The notes under the pieces were generated by a model that had not been told where the DNA came from, searched no databases, and saw nothing but the letters and a program-made list of their open reading frames with translations. The translations under genes and the position numbers were made by a program. Shown in pieces: positions 43,284 to 52,376 of a stretch of DNA of 64,000 bases. The stretch is taken from NCBI GenBank assembly GCA_037953745.1, contig JBAKBP010000199.1:84703-148702 (forward strand). The letters are read 5' to 3'. Source of the stretch: Lithodes maja (lineage: Eukaryota > Arthropoda > Malacostraca > Decapoda > Lithodidae). The first letter of the stretch is position 1. Each line of letters opens with the position of its first letter.

Positions 43284-44290
43284 AATGCTGTAGTAATTAT
43301 ATACCTTGATTCTCAAAAAACCTTTGCCAAAGTACCCCACAATGAATGGCACTCAGATTAAGAGTGTAGAGAGAGAAACGGATTTGGGAGTAACAATATT
43401 GAGTAACCTAAAACCCAGTCAACAGTGAACAGAAGTTGTTAAGATGACAAACAAAATAATTGGCTTTATATGCACGTTATTTGAGCATAAATCCAAAGAT
43501 GTAATCCTCAATCTTTACAATTCGTTAGTCCATCTTTTTCTGGAATATTGCCTTCAACCCTGGTGCCCTTACTACCAAAATAATATCAACAGAACTGGAA
43601 CAAGTTCAACGTAGAATTACTAAAATGGCACACCATTCGAGAGAGCGCCTTCCAGAATTAAATCTATTTCCTTTAACTTAGCGCAGATTAGGAGGCGACC
43701 TAATTCAAAATCGTCAAAGTCATGGACAATATGAACTGTAATAAGTACTTTATGATCGACCAATCAAATTTCACGTAGTGAAATGGTTGCAAAATCATTG
43801 GTAAATCTTTCAACTAACATGAGTCTAAGATTACCTTCTTCAATCGAGTTTTCAATTTGTGAAATGGGCTTCCTTGAGATGTTTTTGACTGTAGCACTGT
43901 TGATTCCTTTAAACACCGCTTAGACGAAAACCTTGCCTTAAATCTGTGACTGATTGGATTTGTTAATGAATAACTTTTGTGTTTTCCTTTTCCTCAGATA
44001 CATCAGGGATCACTGCGTTTATACATAAATAACGAATTTATTACTCTCTTTTCCCCAGATACACGAAGGATCACTTATATATGTAATATTATTAACCCAA
44101 GTTGTCCCCTACTAATATCTCCTAACCATACCATGGACAATAGTCTTAGGGCAGTATTTCCCTTTCCAATTGTCCATTATCCACTCTAAATGACTGTTGA
44201 ACACTCCGAGCGGCGGTGATTTAGAGGGCAAGCAACCTCGAGGGGTCGCTAGAACTGTTGTTGCTTGACTTCCTTTGTACTCCTTTGTAG
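43284..44290 (+). pseudogene. CR1-like fragment with a large internal deletion
   Basis: Begins at the RT segment IIYLDSQKTFAKVPH and jumps at about 43342 straight to NEWHSD... (the MNGTQL region of copy 1), so the FADD box is deleted. It continues with stops and frameshifts through the C-terminal region to the 3' UTR and the CCTTTGTA repeat at 44271-44290. Same family as 1502-5371. Confidence 0.8.
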
Positions 44291-44428
44291 CTTTTTACTC
44301 TTCTTCTTCTTACCTGAGTGGCATTTCCCGGTGGTGTAATAGACGTACCTGAAAAAAGAAGAAGAGATAATCAGGTGATTGTCAAGTGAAGGATGGTACG
44401 GGGACATATCAGGCTCAAGGAAGGTCAA

Positions 44429-44456
44429 CACACACACACACACACACACACACACA
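44429..44456. repeat. (CA)n microsatellite
   Basis: About 14 CA units. Confidence 0.95.
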
Positions 44457-44567
44457 TTTAGGGAATGTGGACAAGGCTATTGTATATACAGTAATTGTTA
44501 TCATAATAACATCGGACAATAATAATGTATGAAAATACCTCCAGTTTATTTACCATAACATTATTTA

Positions 44568-44760
44568 TTAACCCTCTCAGTATTCGAGGACGCCGTTCTT
44601 CATTTTATTCCGGTTCCCAATAGACAATTCAAGTTAGTAAGGAGTTGTGAGCGTCAGAAGTTTAACTAAAGTATACTTTACACTTTTGATTCTTAGAGGA
44701 GTTTCCCAACCTGAGTAAAAATCGTCTAATCGTCAAGATAAAGTGGAAAGGCGTCGTCAT
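44568..44760. mobile_element. Possible left part of a TTAA MITE
   Basis: TTAACCCTCTCAGTATTCGA at 44568 resembles the left end TTAACCCATTCAGTACCAGG of the MITE at 58270. Internal ATAGACAATT and TCGTCTAATCG blocks are also alike. No right TTAA end with the inverted motif was found. Confidence 0.3.
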
Positions 44761-44795
44761 ACAATGAACGTACTAATGCAATAAACTTCCTGATA

Positions 44796-44912
44796 ATAAC
44801 AGCATGGTATTGTCTATAATAACAGCATGGTATTGTCTATAATAACAGCATGGTATTGTCTATAATAACAGCATGGTATTGTCTATAATAACAGCATGGT
44901 ATTGTCTATAGC
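44796..44912. repeat. 23-bp tandem repeat, five units
   Basis: Unit ATAATAACAGCATGGTATTG plus TCT, virtually perfect. Confidence 0.95.
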
Positions 44913-44975
44913 CTTACTTAAAATTACTGTACAGCAGGAGGAAAAAACACAGAAAACAAAATCATATGAAGAAAA

Positions 44976-45415
44976 CGGAGACAGTGAATGAAAGTAAAAG
45001 TGCTACCAAAAATCTTAGTCTATTATCATCACTTCTTCCTCTGACAAAGCTTAACGCTTCGCTCAAACTTTCGCTAAATACTCCACCTTGGATGATTCCG
45101 GCGCTGCTCCTCCCTCTCCACCCTCCTTTTACTTACTTATGCCTAATATCATAATCTCTTCTAAGGATGTACTTTCTGCCCTCTCTGGGCTTAATACCAA
45201 GAAGGCGTTCCTCCTGTTGTTCTCAAAAACTGTTCTTCCGTGCCGACTCCCTGTCTTGGCAAACTCTTTTGTTTCTTTCTTTCCTCTAACATCTTTCCTT
45301 CATGCTGGAAGTTTGCTCTCATTCAACCTGTCCCAAAGAAAGGTGACTGCTCTCAACCTTCCAACTATCGTCCAATTGCCCTATCTCTAAAGTTTTTAAA
45401 CATATTTTCTTAATT
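44976..45415 (+). pseudogene. Jockey-like LINE, RT N-terminal fragment
   Basis: Reads ISSKDVLSALSGLNTKKA, then, over frame changes, the region around VLKN, SFLHAGSLLSFN, QRKVTA and NLPTIVQLPYL. In frame-corrected form these correspond to the 'PPVVLKNC', 'FPSCWKFA', 'QPVPKKGD' and 'NYRPIAL' blocks of jockey-like RTs. Only the segment before the catalytic palm is present. Confidence 0.55.
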
Positions 45416-46099
45416 AAAAAAAAAATCTCTAGTATTTCTGTCTTTCTTCTACTCAACAAGTGAACTCTGAAACTCCCCCCCTTAATCAATCTTTCCTTCA
45501 TCCTATAACTTAGACTGATTTAAAATTCGTGTGTCCTGGTATATAGACCCCATCGTCCCTTGAATTTGGCTCTCTGTTACTCTTATGGCTTTTGGGGAGA
45601 CTCTCGTAACAGGCAGCCTGCCTTTTGTCTCCTTCATACACATAAAACAAAAAGCTCTAACAATAAATATATAACAGATAAGGCTGTGGTGAACCTGTGA
45701 GATGGGGTTACCGGGAAGGACCATTATAGTGATGACGCTGGGTCTTACTGTGGTGATGATATGGTGGTGTTTGAAAAGAAGATCGGCATTGTAGTTGGTG
45801 TTGAGGGTAGTGGTGATGAACGAAATGTGCATAGAAGGTGTATGTGATACTATGAGTAGTGGTGAACATTAAGATGCCAAACTTGATGGTGAAAGTGGAA
45901 CAGATGGTGGTGATACAAGTGGTAGTGAACGAAAGGTAGAAGAGAACTTAAGTTGGTGATAAGAGTAATGATCATGAAGGTGCAAACTTGGTGGTGAAAG
46001 TGGACCAGATGATACGGTAAAAGTGGCGAATGTGGTAAAGTTAGTGTAGTGATGATAGTGGAAGTGGCAGTGATGGATATAGTGATAGTGTTGATAATG
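45416..46099. other. Unassigned sequence grading into G/T-rich repeats
   Basis: Possible continuation of LINE debris to about 45650. From about 45700 it is increasingly GTGGTGAT-like degenerate repeat. No gene. Confidence 0.5.
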
Positions 46100-47340
46100 G
46101 ATATAATGCTATTGTGGTGCTTGAAGTGCTAATAATGGCTGAAGTGTTGTTGATGGTGGTGGTTGAAGTATTGTTGTTGGTTATGGTTGAAGTGTCGTTG
46201 GTGGTGGTTGAAGTGTTGTTGGTGGGGATTGAAGTGTTGTTGGTGGGGCTGTTTGAGGTGTTGTTGCTGTTGGTGGGGCTGTTTGAAGTGTTGTTGGTGG
46301 GGATTGAAGTGTTGTTGCTGTTGGTGGGGCTGTTTGAGGTGTTGTTGCTGTTGGTGGGGCTGTTTGAAGTGTTGTTGGTGGGGATTGAAGTGTTGTTGCT
46401 GTTGGTGGGGCTGTTTGAGGTGTTGTTGCTGTTGGTGGGGCTGTTTGAAGTGTTGTTGGTGGGGATTGAAGTGTTGTTGCTGTTGGTGGGGCTGTTTGAG
46501 GTGTTGTTGGTGGTGGTGATGGTGGTTGAAGTGTTGTTGGTGGGGATTGAAGTGTTGTTGGTGGTGGTGATGGTGGTTGAAGTGTTGTTGGTGGGGTTGT
46601 TTGAGGTGTTGTTGTTGTTGGTGATGGTATTGAAATGGTGGTGGTGGGGATTGTGGTTGAAGTGTTGTTGGTAGTTGTTGAAGTGTTGTTACTGTTGGTG
46701 GGGCTGTTTGAGGTGTTGGTGGTGGTTGAAGTGTTGTTGGTAGTGGTTGAAGTGTTGTTACTGTTGGTGGGGGTGTTTGAGGTGTTGTTGCTGTCGTTGG
46801 TGGTGGTTGAAGTGTTGTTGGTAGGGATTGAAGTGTTGTTACTGTTGGTGGGGCTGTTAGAGGTGTTGTTGCTGTTGGTGATGGGGGTTGAAGTGTTGTT
46901 GGTAGTGGTTGAAGTGTTGTTACTGTTGGTGGGGCTGTTTGAGGTGTTGGTGGTGGTTGAAGTGTTGTTGGTAGTGGTTGAAGTGTTGTTACTGTTGGTG
47001 GGGGTGTTTGAGGTGTTGTTGCTGTTGGTGATGGGGGTTGAAGTGTTGTTGGTAGTGGTTAAAGTGTTGTTACTGTTGGTGGGGCTGTTAGAGGTGTTGG
47101 TGATGGTGGTTGAAGTGGTGGTGGTGGGGGTTGTAGTTGAAATGTTGGTTGAGGTGTTGTTGGTAGAATGGTTGGATTGTTGGCAGGGGTGGTGGTGGTT
47201 GAAGTGTTGTTGGTGGTTGCAGTGTTGGTGGAGATGGTAGTGGTTGAAGTGTTGTTTTTATTGGTGGTGGTGGGGGTGGTTGAAGTGTTGGCGAAGGAGG
47301 TGGTGGTTGAAGAATTGGTGAATTGATGGTGATTGAAGTT
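46100..47340. repeat. GTTGAAGTGTTGTTGGTGG-type minisatellite with 81-bp higher order
   Basis: Short variable units of GTTGNTG type. From 46249 a block of 81 bases (starting CTGTTTGAGGTGTTGTTGCT) recurs at 46330, 46411 and again, in part, at 46492. Similar two-unit blocks repeat between 46650 and 47090. The long Val/Leu-rich ORFs here are by-products. Confidence 0.95.
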
Positions 47341-47633
47341 TTGTTGTTGGTTGAAGTGTTGATGAAGGTGGTGGTGATGGTGGTAGGTTGGGGTGGTGGT
47401 GGTGGTGGTAGTGATGGTGGCAAGCTGGGGTGGTGGTAATGATGGTGGCAGGTTGGGGTGGTGGTGGTGGTGGTAGTGATGGTGGTAGGCTGGGGTGGTG
47501 ATGGTGGTAGGTTGGGGTGGTGGTGGTGGTGGTGGTAGTGATGGTGGCAGGCTGGGGGTGAGGTAGTGATGGTGGTAGGTTGGGGTGCTGGTAGTGATGG
47601 TGGTAGGCTGGGGTGGTGGCAGGTTGGGGTGGT
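47341..47633. repeat. GGTGGTAGGCTGGGGTGGT minisatellite, part 1
   Basis: Units mixing GGTGGTAG, TGATGGTGG and CAGGCTGGGG blocks. It is continued at 48773-49113 and 52377-54594, with a retroelement between each part. Confidence 0.9.
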
Positions 47634-48678
47634 GGCCAAGGTTCGGAGGTATGGGGATCATAAACCCAGTGGAGGCGGCACTACATGAGTACCAAAATTC
47701 CCTTAAACTTACTACGTCTCTGACAGAAAAAATACGGGAGCAAAATGAAAATGATGAGGTGGACGAAGAGGAACAACGAAATGCAAGACAGGAAATTACA
47801 AAGAGCAGAGAAGAGAGACAGAAACATAGCCTAGAACAAATTAAGACCAGATGTAGGGAAGAACTGAAAATGAGAGTTGAGATGGCACAAGACACGGGGG
47901 CTTCAAATTGGCTCACATCATTACCAATAAAGGAGAAAGGCTTCAGCTTAAATAAACAAGAATTCAATGATGCCGTAGCCTTGAGGTATGGGTGGCCAGT
48001 TTCGAACCTGCCGCTGAAATGTGCATGTGGTGAAATAAACAACTCAGACCACTGTATGACTTGTAAGAAAGGAGGATTCATCTGTATCCGGCATGATGAA
48101 GTACGAGACATCACTGCACAAATGCTGGACGAGGTGTGCCATGATGTCAGAATCGAACCGGAACTTCTGCCTATGGACGGACAGCGCTTGGCCCACAATA
48201 CTGCAAATACTTCAAATGAAGCAAGAGTGGACGTAAGTGCTCGAGGTTTTTGGACGAGGGGACAACGGGCTTTTTTCGACATCAGAATCTTCAACCCAAG
48301 AGCACAAACATATCGTGAGCGAGGACACAAGGCGGCATACTTGAGAAACGAAAGTGAAAAAAACGCGCTTATGAAGAAAGAATTTTGAACAGGGATCAAG
48401 GAAGCTTTACTCCTCTGGTCTTCTCATCGTCGGGAGGTATGGGACCTTCTGCAAGTGTCTTCTATGCCAGATTAGCTGAAAAAATATCGGAGAAAAAGAG
48501 CCAGCATAGAAGCCAAGTCATAACTTGGATGAGATGCCGGCTCTCTTTCTCTCTTCTCAGGTCTGCACTCCTATGTCTCAGGGGTACAAGGTCCTCCCCG
48601 CTACAGAGGACAAGAGTGAGAGACTTGGACTTTGAAATGGTCGTGGCGGAGGGACGAATTGGGGAACAACTAGGTTGA
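47634..48678 (+). pseudogene. C-terminal nuclease-like module of a retroelement ORF
   Basis: Opens PRFGGMGIINPVEAALHEYQ, followed by a charged coiled coil (about codons 30-90) and ASNWLTSLPIKEKGFSLNKQ. Next comes a Cys/His cluster, CACGEINNSDHCMTCKKGG, directly followed by ICIRHDEVRDI. Then ARVDVSARGFWTRGQRAFFD, IRIF. The arrangement zinc knuckle, R-H-(N/D), then R/P-x-D with a downstream D-x-R/K resembles the restriction-like endonuclease of R2-type elements. This is my inference. A one-base loss at about 48385 puts the final segment (DQGSFTPLVFSSSGGMG to RIGEQLG) in another frame. Confidence 0.5.
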
Positions 48679-48772
48679 TTGTAGGGAGGTACTGGTACAA
48701 TAAGATAAACTACAATGTAACTAGAATAAGATAGATTGTACACCACTTTGTAACTGTCACATCAGGTTGGGG
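47634..48772 (+). mobile_element. Retroelement 3' end with nuclease-like domain, 5' truncated
   Basis: The first base of recognisable element sequence (PRFGGMGIINP) abuts the minisatellite at 47634. The coding part ends at 48678, then about 94 bases of 3' UTR lead back into the minisatellite at 48773. No RT core is present. I recall this C-terminal module from RT-bearing mobile elements of several invertebrates, but not their clade. Confidence 0.6.
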
Positions 48773-49113
48773 TGGTGGTGGTGGTGGTATTGATGGTGGT
48801 AGGCTGGGGTGGTGATGGTAGTGATGGTGATATGCTGGGGTGGTGGTAGTGATGGTGGTAGGCTGGGGCCGGTGGTAGTGCATGGTGGTAGGCTGGGATG
48901 GTGGTAGTGATGGTGGAAGGCTGGGGTGGTGGTGGTGGTGGTGGTAGTGATGGTGGAAGGCTGGGGTGGTGGTGGTGATGGTGGCAGGCTGGGATGGTGG
49001 TAGTGATGGTGGTAGGCTGGGGTGGTGGTAGTGATGGTGGCAGGCTGGGATGGTGGTAGTGATGGTGGTAGGCCGGGGTGGTGGCAGGCTGGGGTGGTGG
49101 TGGTGATGGTGGT
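48773..49113. repeat. GGTGGTAGGCTGGGGTGGT minisatellite, part 2
   Basis: The same array between the nuclease-domain element and CR1 copy 2. Confidence 0.9.
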
Positions 49114-52100
49114 AGTACAAAGGAGTACAAAGGAAATCAAGCAACAACAGATCTAGTGACCCTTCTAGGTTGCTTGTCCTCCAAAACACTGAGGATCAAG
49201 TGTCCAAACAGTGGTTTAGAGTGGGTAAGGGAACATTGGAAAGGGAATTACTGCCCTGGAACTAATGTCCGTGGCAGGATTAGGGAGTTAGTAGAGGACA
49301 GATGGGTTAGTAACTGAGGGGGGGATAAAATAAAGTTATTCATTTACAAACGCAGTCAGTCGCGGGTTTAATGAGAGATATTTGTCTAGGCGGAGTTTAA
49401 ATGAATCAACGGTGATGCAGTCTATAACGTTTCGGGGAAGCCCATTCCACAAGTTGACAACTCGATTGAAGAAGAAATTCTTAGATTCGTGCGAGTTAAA
49501 AGATTTACCAATAATTTTGCAACCGTTTCCCCAAATGTAATTAGATTGGTCGATAGTGAAGTACTTACTACAGTTCATATTGTCGATGCCTTTGATGATT
49601 TTGAACACTTGAATTAAGTCACCTCTTAATCTGCGCTGGGTTAAAGGAAATAGATTTAATTCTCTAAGACGCTCTTCGTATGGTTTGTTCTTTAGGCTAG
49701 GTATCATTTTGGTAACTCTACGTTGAACTCGTTCTAGCTTGTTTATATCTTTTTGGTAATAAGGGCACCAGGATTGAACGCAGTATTCCAGAAGAGGGCG
49801 GACTAAGGAATTGTAAAGGGTTAGGATAACTTCTTTGGATTTATGCTCAAATGACCTGCCTATAAAGCCAATTATTTTGTTTGCCTTCTTAACAACTTCT
49901 GAACATTGTTGACTCGGTTTTAGGTTACTCGATATTGTTACTCCCAGATCGGTTTCTCTGTTTACATTCTTAAGCTGAGTGCCATTCATCGAATAGTTTG
50001 CTTTCTCATTTAGGTATCCGACATGTAGTACTTTACATTTATCCGCATTGAAACTCATTTGCCAAATTTGGGCCCAACATGACAATTTATCTAGATTGTG
50101 TTGCATATCGTCAACTTGTTCTTTTGAGAGTACGCTATTTGCAATTTTTGTATCGTCAGCAAATTTTGAGATTGTACAGGTGAGACCCTCATCTATGTCG
50201 TTGATGTAAATTAGAAAGAGAATTGGTCCTAGTACCGATCCCTGGGGTACCCCGCTACTTACATTTGTCCATTTAGATGCCTTACCGTTTATGACTACCC
50301 TTTGCTTTCTGTTGCTGAGCCAATTTTCTATCCATTTCAACACACCGTCTTGTATTCCATGCGCTTTTAGTTTTAGCAGTAAACGTTTGTGGGGAACTTT
50401 GTCAAAGGCCTTTTGAAAATCAAGGTATATAATATCTACAGCTTTACTCTCATCGTAGAGGTTGAGGATATCGTGGAAGAAGTCTAAGAGGTTTGTTAAA
50501 CAGGAACGTTTTTTACGAAAGCCGTGTTGAGTATCTTTAAGTATGTTATTTTCCTCTAAGTGATTTACGAGTCTGTCTCGTATGACCGTTTCTAGCATTT
50601 TACATACAACTGAGGTTAAGCTAATTGGACGAAAGTTACTGGGTAGGGATTTGCTGCCTTTTTTTAATATTGGTGTTACGTTGGCTAGCTTCCACTGATC
50701 AGGCATAGTTCCAGACTGCAAGGATTTATTGAATAGTAATGTCAGTGGTTTGGAGAGCTCATCCTTAGCTTCCTTTAGAACTCTAGGCGAGATTGTATCA
50801 GGTCCTGGCGTTTTATTTACCTTGAGTTTATCTAAACAATTCAATACTTCTCTCTCTGTAACGGTGATATTGCTTAGAACATCTGAATTATCAATCTGAA
50901 TCGGCGATGGTGTAGGGATATCACTGAGGTCTTCGGTTGTAAAAACTGATGCAAAGAAGGTATTGAGGGCATTACTCATTTGTACTTCGTCTTTGGTGTA
51001 TTCTCCATTTTCATCGACTAACGGTCCAACAGTTGAAGTAACTACTTTTTTCTTTCTGATATAACTATAGAATTCTTTCGGGTTTGTTTTACTTTGATTC
51101 GCAATATGTAACTCTAAGGTCTTTTTACTCTGCTTAATTAACTTTTTGGCTTTGCGTCGTAGCTCTACAAATTTCACCCGTTCTTCGTCATTTTGTGAGG
51201 ATTTTAATCTATCATTAGCAAATTTTTTAGCAAGCAGGCAGTTTGAAATATCTTTATTCCACCATTTGGGCTTATTATTATGGCCTGGACGCCGTATTTT
51301 CGATGGTATGCAGTCTTGCACTGCTTTTAGGTAAGTGGTTTCGAATAACTTCCAAGATGTATTTATGTCGTTATTGTTAATTAAAAAGCTCCAGTCAGTT
51401 TCTTTAAACATAGCTCTAAGTTTATGGAAGTTTGCTTTCTTGAAATTAGGGACTTTTTCGATGCTACTATTTGGTTCGTTACTAGTAAACTTTAAAGTGA
51501 AAGTTATCGTACGATGGTCGCTGTTACTGAATTCATCACCAACATTCAAATTCTCTATCAATTCTTCTTTTGTTGCAAGTACAATGTCAAGAACGTTATT
51601 ACCACGGGTCGGCGTTCGAACAAATTGATAAAGCGAACTCTCTTGCAAGTTCGTATACAAGTCATGTCCGGAGTGTGAAGTAAGAGTATCGCCCCACTTG
51701 GTCACAGGTAAATTAAAGTCGCCAAAAATTACGGTATCTTGTGAGTTACTTACATCTGCAATTTGTTCGTAAATTTCTCGGTCAGTTTGCACTGATTGAG
51801 CTGGAGGTCTGTATATTAATGCAAGTATTATTTTTGTACCTTTATTATTCTTTATTAGCACAAAAGATGTGTCGACGTTCACAATTTGAGGTTTTGACAC
51901 GAGGGTCGGGTTAAGACTTTCTTTGATATAAAATGAAACGCCACCTCCATTTTTATTTATTCGGCTGTTCTCAAACATTACATAACCGGGAAGTGAATAC
52001 TCTGCTAAAAAGTCTCTATCTTCTGTATTGAGCCAAGATTCTGTTATGCCAATCACATCATAATTTTCTGTAAACACTAGTTCCTCTAAATCTGAAAATT

Positions 52101-52376
52101 TATTGCGAATGCTACGAGCGTTTGCATAGAAAACCTTTAAAGTTGCGGTTTTAGAACTCACAGAACGTTCTTTCATCGAATTTTTGGTTCTGGTCGGATC
52201 TACATTTACATTCATGGCTGTCCTCGGTCCTCGGTCGTTATCCCTGGCGGTTTTGAATTTGGGTCGTGTTGGTGGAGCTTTATCCAAATTCGCGGTTCTT
52301 GACGGATTAGTATTTAATTCCTTTGTAGGCTGCCGTCCTCGCTGTCTTCGGTCCTCCTTCCTGGTTGTCCTGTGCT
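49114..52376 (-). mobile_element. CR1-like LINE, copy 2, with intact ORF2
   Basis: The minus-strand element starts within the tail of ORF1 (CAGCACAGGACAACCAGG, about 52376), carries complete ORF2 and 3' UTR, and ends with CCTTTGTACT repeats at 49133-49114. Both ends abut the GGTGGT minisatellite. It is a 5'-truncated insertion that lost ORF1's esterase and any promoter but kept all of ORF2. Confidence 0.9.
49336..52287 (-). CDS. CR1-like ORF2: APE-type endonuclease and reverse transcriptase, intact
   Basis: 983 codons without a stop. Endonuclease (about residues 45-265): FYANARSIRNKFSDLEE, IGITESWLN with the catalytic Glu, LIYRPPAQS, GDFNLPVTKWG (Asp, Asn) and FSNSDHRTITF (Asp, His). RT (about 490-760): TPGPDTISPRVLKEA, NFRPISLTSVVCKMLE, IIYLDFQKAFDKVPHKRL, SSGVPQGSVLGPILFLIYIN, SKFADDTKIANSV with both catalytic Asp, FNADKCKVLHVGY, and TDLGVTISSNL. 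The C-terminal domain continues to LTAFVNE. The protein nicks the target and copies the RNA onto it. The start is a nominal TTG: the frame is open 30 or more codons upstream and overlaps ORF1's end in another frame; the first in-frame ATG is near residue 25 (AMNVN). Confidence 0.9.
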   Translation of the reverse strand: MDKAPPTRPKFKTARDNDRGPRTAMNVNVDPTRTKNSMKERSVSSKTATLKVFYANARSIRNKFSDLEELVFTENYDVIGITESWLNTEDRDFLAEYSLPGYVMFENSRINKNGGGVSFYIKESLNPTLVSKPQIVNVDTSFVLIKNNKGTKIILALIYRPPAQSVQTDREIYEQIADVSNSQDTVIFGDFNLPVTKWGDTLTSHSGHDLYTNLQESSLYQFVRTPTRGNNVLDIVLATKEELIENLNVGDEFSNSDHRTITFTLKFTSNEPNSSIEKVPNFKKANFHKLRAMFKETDWSFLINNNDINTSWKLFETTYLKAVQDCIPSKIRRPGHNNKPKWWNKDISNCLLAKKFANDRLKSSQNDEERVKFVELRRKAKKLIKQSKKTLELHIANQSKTNPKEFYSYIRKKKVVTSTVGPLVDENGEYTKDEVQMSNALNTFFASVFTTEDLSDIPTPSPIQIDNSDVLSNITVTEREVLNCLDKLKVNKTPGPDTISPRVLKEAKDELSKPLTLLFNKSLQSGTMPDQWKLANVTPILKKGSKSLPSNFRPISLTSVVCKMLETVIRDRLVNHLEENNILKDTQHGFRKKRSCLTNLLDFFHDILNLYDESKAVDIIYLDFQKAFDKVPHKRLLLKLKAHGIQDGVLKWIENWLSNRKQRVVINGKASKWTNVSSGVPQGSVLGPILFLIYINDIDEGLTCTISKFADDTKIANSVLSKEQVDDMQHNLDKLSCWAQIWQMSFNADKCKVLHVGYLNEKANYSMNGTQLKNVNRETDLGVTISSNLKPSQQCSEVVKKANKIIGFIGRSFEHKSKEVILTLYNSLVRPLLEYCVQSWCPYYQKDINKLERVQRRVTKMIPSLKNKPYEERLRELNLFPLTQRRLRGDLIQVFKIIKGIDNMNCSKYFTIDQSNYIWGNGCKIIGKSFNSHESKNFFFNRVVNLWNGLPRNVIDCITVDSFKLRLDKYLSLNPRLTAFVNE

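Noticed and set aside
46114..47240. Val/Leu-rich membrane-like ORFs (EVLLVGLFEVLLL)
   Set aside because: These hydrophobic translations come from GTTGTTGGTG repeats and are not membrane proteins.
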